From contig JAUYCY010000178.1 in NCBI GenBank assembly GCA_030692055.1, positions 1-29,628 on the forward strand: 29,628 nt of DNA. Direction: 5' to 3'. Positions 25,619 through 29,628 of the stretch are shown in pieces. The DNA is from Candidatus Omnitrophota bacterium (GTDB lineage Bacteria; Omnitrophota; Koll11; Duberdicusellales; 4484-171). Position 1 is the first letter of the stretch. The number at the start of each line of letters is the position of its first letter. A program made the translations under genes and the position numbers. The notes under the pieces were generated by a model. That model was given only the letters and a program-made list of their open reading frames with translations, made no database searches and was not told the DNA's origin.

Positions 25619-26876
25619 AACACCGCAACATAATTTAGCTAGCGAAAAATTTATTAACCCTAAAAAGCTATATCTGCCATTATCTCAACATACGGGAAAA
25701 CCATCTCTACCCTGCGTAAAGGTAGGAGATAAGGTAGAACAAGCGCAGATGCTTGCCCGGGAAGATGGCTTCATATCGGCAACGCTACATTCTCCTAGTT
25801 CAGGAAAGATTATCGCAATAGACGACTGTTATCATCCACAACTAAAGCGCGCAAAATGTATTATCGTAGAGTGTATAGGAGAGGAGAAAAGATACTCGTT
25901 AAAAACTAATATTAATGACTACAGCAAAGAAAAATTAATCGAAACTATTAAACAAAACGGTATTGTGGGTATGGGCGGTGCAGCTTTTCCTACACATGTA
26001 AAATTAAGTCCGCCGAAACCCATAGAAACATTGATTATAAATGGTTGTGAATGTGAACCATATTTAGCAGCAGACTATAGACTAATGGTAGAATATTTAG
26101 ACGGTGTATTTAAAGGGATAGAAATAATTTCCAAAATAATTGCGCCAAAAAACATTATTTTTACCCTTGAAGACAATAAGCCAGAGGCAATAAAAAAGGT
26201 TAATCTTCTAATAAATACTAAAAAAATTACGCTGCCAAATTTAAAATTAGTAATACTCAAAAGCACATACCCTCAAGGTTCAGAAAAACAATTAATCTAT
26301 TCCACTACAAGCAAAAAGGTACCAGCCCAAGGACTACCTCTTGACGTCGGCTGCCTAGTACATAATGTCGGAACGTGTTTTGCCATATACGAAGCAATTT
26401 ATCTTAATAAACCTCTCATTGAACGAATGGTTACTTTTGCCGGCGATGCACTAGTTTCACCAAAAAATATTTGGCTAAAAATCGGTACAACAATTCGTGA
26501 GCTTATTGATAATAACGTTCTGAAATTTAAGACCGACCCTGCTAAAATTATTTATGGGGGGCCAATGATGGGGATCGCGCTGGATAGTTTGGATTACCCT
26601 ATATTAAAAGGTACAGGCGGATTTTTATTTTTAAGTAATAATGTTTCTTTGGACGAGGAAGGCCCATGTATTCGCTGCGGTAGCTGCGTTAGGGAGTGCC
26701 CGGTATGTCTTATGCCTTGCTTGATAAATTTAGCATCGTTAAGAGAAAGCTGGGAAGAAACTAAACGCTATGGCGCTTCTGATTGCATTGAATGTGGCGT
26801 ATGTAGTTATGTTTGTCCAACTAACAGAAGACTAGTCCAATCTATAAAGCGCGCAAAATTGGAAATTCTCGGATGA
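25596..26876 (+). CDS. rnfC: Rnf electron transport complex subunit C
   Basis: A 426-residue RnfC, the peripheral flavin- and iron-sulfur-binding subunit that passes electrons between NADH and the rest of the ion-pumping ferredoxin:NAD+ oxidoreductase. Features are an N-terminal barrel-sandwich region (about 20-90), the NADH/FMN-binding start VGMGGAAFPTHVKL (about 127-140), NGCECEPYLAADYRL, and two ferredoxin-type motifs CIRCGSCVRECP and CIECGVCSYVCP near the C-terminus. It begins inside the 3' end of the MFS gene. Its stop codon lies at the edge of the following palindromic gap. Confidence 0.95.
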   Translation: MIHVDEHKTPQHNLASEKFINPKKLYLPLSQHTGKPSLPCVKVGDKVEQAQMLAREDGFISATLHSPSSGKIIAIDDCYHPQLKRAKCIIVECIGEEKRYSLKTNINDYSKEKLIETIKQNGIVGMGGAAFPTHVKLSPPKPIETLIINGCECEPYLAADYRLMVEYLDGVFKGIEIISKIIAPKNIIFTLEDNKPEAIKKVNLLINTKKITLPNLKLVILKSTYPQGSEKQLIYSTTSKKVPAQGLPLDVGCLVHNVGTCFAIYEAIYLNKPLIERMVTFAGDALVSPKNIWLKIGTTIRELIDNNVLKFKTDPAKIIYGGPMMGIALDSLDYPILKGTGGFLFLSNNVSLDEEGPCIRCGSCVRECPVCLMPCLINLASLRESWEETKRYGASDCIECGVCSYVCPTNRRLVQSIKRAKLEILG

Positions 26877-27039
26877 ACCCAATCTTTGCCTGCGCTTTGC
26901 GCGAGCAAAGAGCGCTGCAAGCGCATTCATTGGGTCCATCATTGGATTTGATTGTGGATATAAGCATTTCGCGGCAGAGAAAACATTTTATTTATCGATT
27001 GCTATAACAGCCTAATGCCTGCCTGCCGGCAGGCAGGCA
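26872..27039. repeat. Palindromic gap between rnfC and rnfG
   Basis: ACCCAAT (26877-26883) pairs with ATTGGGT (26929-26935), extended outward by GATG/CATC, and encloses small GC hairpins (CTTTGC/GCAAAG, GCGCT..AGCGC). At 27016-27039 a perfect 24-base palindrome, two TGCC-type blocks mirrored at 27027/27028, sits 9 bases before the rnfG start. It leaves rnfG without a Shine-Dalgarno sequence. Smaller relatives of this GCCTGCC motif occur at 10241-10256 and 23801-23810. Confidence 0.75.
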
Positions 27040-27048
27040 AAATAGCGG

Positions 27049-27564
27049 ATGAAAGAAATAATAAAATATAGCCTAATACTTTCCGCAATATGTTTAGTCG
27101 CAAGCGGGCTTTTAGTCGGGGTGTATTCACTTACTAAGCCTCGTATAGCCAGTCAAGGGCAAGCAGAAATTCAGACAAGCTTAAAGCAAGTGCTCGCGGA
27201 TGCTGTTCGTTTCGAGCCAATAAAAGAAAAAGAAGAAATTGTCTACTATAAAGGATATGATAATAAAAATAAAATCGTTGGTGTTGCCTTTAATGCTTCT
27301 GCTAAGGGATATTCTAGTATTATTGAAACAATGGTAGGGATATCTCTGGAAGGTGAGATTATCGCGATAAAAGTAATCAATCAAAACGAAACTCCTGGTT
27401 TGGGTGCACGAATAGCTGAGAAATCATTCACTAGCCAATTTATAAAAAAATCTGTTACAGAATTATCAAAAGTTAATGTTATAAGTGGAGCAACCATTTC
27501 ATCTAAAGCAGTTATCGAATCAGTAAAACGCAAAGCAGAAGAAATAAAAAAACTTCTAAAATGA
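27049..27564 (+). CDS. rnfG: Rnf electron transport complex subunit G
   Basis: A 171-residue RnfG: one N-terminal membrane helix (about 7-27) and a periplasmic-side FMN-binding domain. The covalent flavin site is the SGAT motif in VISGATISSKAVIESV (Thr is the attachment residue in the family). The EGEIIAIKVINQNETPGLGARI stretch is also typical. Length is slightly short of the usual 190-210. It overlaps rnfD by four bases (ATGA). Here it precedes rnfD, whereas the common order is C-D-G-E-A-B. Confidence 0.93.
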   Translation: MKEIIKYSLILSAICLVASGLLVGVYSLTKPRIASQGQAEIQTSLKQVLADAVRFEPIKEKEEIVYYKGYDNKNKIVGVAFNASAKGYSSIIETMVGISLEGEIIAIKVINQNETPGLGARIAEKSFTSQFIKKSVTELSKVNVISGATISSKAVIESVKRKAEEIKKLLK

Positions 27565-28526
27565 AAAATCTAATTGTTTCGTGTTCGCCGCACCTACACA
27601 CAAAAGAATCAGCGGAAAAAATTATGTGGATGGTATTTATAAGCTTAATACCCGCTGGTATCGCTGGAACATTAATCTTTGGGATGCGCGCTTTATGGGT
27701 AATTTTATTAGGAGTTATTAGCGCGGTTGGCACAGAGGCAATATTACAATTTCTCACTAAAAGAAAAATTACTGTATCAGACGGAAGTGCCGCGCTTACT
27801 GGACTTCTACTTGCCTACAATCTTCCTTCAAGTGCCTCTTGGTGGCTACCGGTTATTGGTTCATTTTTCGCAATTTCAATCGGCAAACAGGTATTCGGTG
27901 GTTTAGGCCAAAATATCTTTAATCCCGCACTAGTCGGAAGAGTTTTTCTCATGGCCTCGTGGCCTAAACATATGACTACCTTTAGCCAACCACTAGGCAA
28001 AGGAATTAGCCTTATTAAATCTTTCAATTGCGATGCAGTAACTGCGGCTACGCCGTTGACATTAATAAAAGAAGCAAAACCTATCACAAATATTTCCTAT
28101 CTGGACTTATTCTTAGGCAAACATGGCGGCTGTATTGGCGAAGTATGCATATTAGCCCTTCTTATCGGGGCACTATTTCTTTTATTAAAAAAATATATAT
28201 CGTGGCATATACCTATAACTTATATTGCCACTACGGCACTGCTTACCTGGGTATTTGGCCGCAGTGGCCTATTTAGTGGTGATTGGCTTTTTCATATTCT
28301 ATCAGGCGGACTAATACTTGGTGCTTTCTTCATGGCTACCGACTATGTAACTTCGCCTTTAACCAGAAAAGGACAATGTATTTTTGGTATTTGTTGCGGA
28401 ATTTTGACTGTAGTCATTAGACTCTGGGGAGGATACCCCGAAGGAGTTTCGTACGCGATTTTGATAATGAACGCGGCTACGCCTATAATTGACCGTTATA
28501 CTAAAAGTCGTATTTTTGGCAGATGA
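27561..28526 (+). CDS. rnfD: Rnf electron transport complex subunit D
   Basis: A 321-residue integral membrane subunit with about nine or ten hydrophobic segments. The N-terminal SDGSAALTGLLLAYNLPSSA, the covalent FMN-threonine motif DAVTAATPLTLI (about 155-166) and MATDYVTSPLTRKGQ near residue 258 are family marks. RnfD forms the membrane channel for sodium or proton movement together with RnfA, RnfE and RnfG. It overlaps rnfG by four bases. A repeat-rich gap of about 120 bases separates it from rnfE. Confidence 0.95.
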   Translation: MKNLIVSCSPHLHTKESAEKIMWMVFISLIPAGIAGTLIFGMRALWVILLGVISAVGTEAILQFLTKRKITVSDGSAALTGLLLAYNLPSSASWWLPVIGSFFAISIGKQVFGGLGQNIFNPALVGRVFLMASWPKHMTTFSQPLGKGISLIKSFNCDAVTAATPLTLIKEAKPITNISYLDLFLGKHGGCIGEVCILALLIGALFLLLKKYISWHIPITYIATTALLTWVFGRSGLFSGDWLFHILSGGLILGAFFMATDYVTSPLTRKGQCIFGICCGILTVVIRLWGGYPEGVSYAILIMNAATPIIDRYTKSRIFGR

Positions 28527-28626
28527 TTAATACACGAATATACACAAATTTGCGCTTCGCGCTCATACAAGTTTACACGAATAAATTCGTGAATATTCGT
28601 GTGTAATTCGTGTTGATTCGTGTAAG
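28527..28626. repeat. ACACGAAT repeat cluster between rnfD and rnfE
   Basis: ACACGAAT and its complement ATTCGTGT occur repeatedly (about 28533, 28574, 28588, 28595, 28605 and 28614), giving several overlapping pairings such as ACACGAAT with ATTCGTGT, plus a small TGCGCTTCGCGCT hairpin at about 28550-28562. The type of repeat is similar to the one in the metK-ahcY gap. No gene is present. Confidence 0.7.
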
Positions 28627-28649
28627 AAAGATAGGAAACATCAGAGAAA

Positions 28650-29258
28650 ATGAAACTGGAGTTAAAAGAATTTGCAAAAGGCATCATTAAAGAAAATCCT
28701 ACCTTTGTTTTAGGATTAGGTTTATGCCCAACGCTAGCGGTATCAACTACCTTGACGAACGGCGTAGGTATGGGTATAGCCGCAACATTTGTTTTGCTTG
28801 GTTCAAATGTAATCATTGCTTTGATTAAAAATATCATTCCAGATAAAATAAGAATTCCTTGCTATATCGTCGTTATCGCAACTTTTGTTACCATAACAGA
28901 GCTATTCATGAAAGCTTATAGCCCCGCCCTAGATCGCGCTTTAGGTATTTATGTCCCTTTAATTGTTGTAAACTGCATAGTTTTAGGCCGGGCAGAAGCA
29001 TATGCCTCAAAAGCTTCGGTATTTAACTCTATATTGGATGCCTTAGGAATGGGCGTTGGATTTACTTTGGCACTGATATTGATTTCAGCGATACGTGAAA
29101 TCTTAGGTTCAGGAACATTTTTTGGCTATAATATTATAAAAGGATATGAACCAATGCTTCTTTTTGTTCTACCTTCGGGCGCACTTTTAGTTATTGGGCT
29201 TTTGATGGGATTTTTTAACATCATCAAGACATCGCATAAAGAAAAAAATGATGTTTGA
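28650..29258 (+). CDS. rnfE: Rnf electron transport complex subunit E
   Basis: A 202-residue membrane protein with about six hydrophobic segments. Its opening, KGIIKENPTFVLGLGLCPTLAVSTTLTNGVGMG, carries the conserved LGLCPxLAV Cys motif that binds the intramembrane iron-sulfur cluster with RnfA. GRAEAYASKASVFNSILDALGMG is the second family signature. The start is at 28650 after a weak AGG. The expected partners rnfA and rnfB would normally follow; instead the window runs through repeats and back to yebC. Confidence 0.95.
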   Translation: MKLELKEFAKGIIKENPTFVLGLGLCPTLAVSTTLTNGVGMGIAATFVLLGSNVIIALIKNIIPDKIRIPCYIVVIATFVTITELFMKAYSPALDRALGIYVPLIVVNCIVLGRAEAYASKASVFNSILDALGMGVGFTLALILISAIREILGSGTFFGYNIIKGYEPMLLFVLPSGALLVIGLLMGFFNIIKTSHKEKNDV

Positions 29259-29330
29259 TTACAGAGATTTTCCGCCAGGGGCGGATCAGCCTCTGGCTGA
29301 AAGAATGATTACAGAGATTTTGTAATCAAA
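29259..29330. repeat. Short direct repeats after rnfE
   Basis: TGATTACAGAGATTTT occurs at 29257-29272 and again at 29306-29321. The second copy can fold as GATTACA/TGTAATC. Between them CCGCCAGGGGCGG and AGCCTCTGGCT form small hairpins. No T-run terminator for rnfE is obvious. Confidence 0.65.
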
Positions 29331-29548
29331 TGAAAACACGACTTAGCGAACGTAAGCGAAGCTAAGTCGTATGTTTGAATTTGACCCCACACCCAGATAA
29401 CTCGGTGTGGCGAGTAAGCTCAATAAAAAATAGGATAGTAAACCCCATAACGTGAGGTAGTAGAATGAACTGCTGGGTGTGGGGTAAATTCAACTGAGTA
29501 ATTTTTCTACGCTTATAGCTTGAAAAATTACAGTTTCATTGAAGGAGG
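29331..29548 (+). repeat. Intergenic hairpin element, copy C, ending in the yebC ribosome binding site
   Basis: Left hairpin: ACGACTTAGC (29338-29347) pairs perfectly with GCTAAGTCGT (29361-29370), 13-base loop ending GCGAA. Centre: GAATTTGACCCCACACCCAG (29377-29396) pairs with 29473-29491 except for one bulged G, around a 76-base spacer. Right hairpin: TAATTTTTC (29499-29507) with GAAAAATTA (29522-29530), 14-base loop TACGCTTATAGCTT. It ends CAGTTTCATTGAAGGAGG, the yebC ribosome binding site. The right part is also present at 1-39. Confidence 0.8.
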
Positions 29549-29628
29549 TTATTATGAGCGGTCATTCAAAGTGGGCAAGCATTAAACATAAGAAAGGCGC
29601 GGCTGACGCAAAACGGGGGCAGCTTTTT
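29510..29628. repeat. Terminal direct repeat, right copy
   Basis: Identical to bases 1-119. It marks the point where the sequence closes on itself. See the left copy for interpretation. Confidence 0.95.
29554..29628 (+). CDS. yebC: YebC N-terminus, second copy cut by the window end
   Basis: The first 25 codons of yebC again, identical to 45-119. If the sequence is a circle, this is the same gene as the one at 45-806 and not an extra fragment. Confidence 0.9.
   Translation, partial: MSGHSKWASIKHKKGAADAKRGQLF

Overview
The window is a bacterial, AT-rich, gene-dense stretch of chromosome-type housekeeping genes separated by short gaps packed with hairpins. Gene content (mreBCD-mrdA-rodA followed by a radical SAM/DUF2344 pair, an Rnf complex, a carboxynorspermidine-type polyamine route, ATG starts behind GAAGGAGG) points to an uncultured bacterium with a peptidoglycan wall and rod-shape machinery. 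A Candidatus Omnitrophota-like lineage is my best guess, from general resemblance only; no 16S rRNA or other taxonomic marker is present.

Layout. 45-2704: yebC, ruvC, ruvA, scpB (translation factor, Holliday junction processing, chromosome segregation). 2759-5296: metK and ahcY (SAM supply and SAH removal). 5328-7448: a large exported, membrane-anchored protein of unknown function. 7521-9946: a divergent phosphofructokinase and a long class II aldolase. 10294-11955: ilvD alone. 12136-17462: mreB, mreC, mreD, mrdA (PBP2), rodA behind a near-consensus promoter, followed by a B12-type radical SAM protein and a half-length DUF2344 protein (to 19728). 20090-23360, minus strand and the only reversed block: nspC, carboxynorspermidine dehydrogenase and a small SpeD-fold pyruvoyl decarboxylase, together a probable polyamine pathway. 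23437-24364: a hairpin element and a tRNA-Thr(CGU) flanked by broken copies of itself. 24365-29258: an MFS exporter overlapping rnfC, then rnfG, rnfD and rnfE. rnfA and rnfB are not in the window.

The last 119 bases (29510-29628) are identical to the first 119, so the sequence closes on itself as a 29,509-base circle joining the rnfE downstream region to yebC. No replication, partition or mobilisation gene is visible. I treat circularity as either an assembly product or an excised/amplified chromosomal circle, not as a normal plasmid.

The most unusual non-coding content is a family of intergenic elements at about 8475-8537, 9943-10287, 22121-22262, 23441-23671 and 29331-29548. The complete copies are built of a left hairpin, a central inverted repeat starting near TTGACCCC, and a right hairpin followed by TCATTGA. 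Stems show compensatory base changes between copies, and two copies end directly in the Shine-Dalgarno sequence of the next gene (yebC, ilvD). Their layout recalls non-autonomous IS200/IS605-type elements, but no transposase is present.
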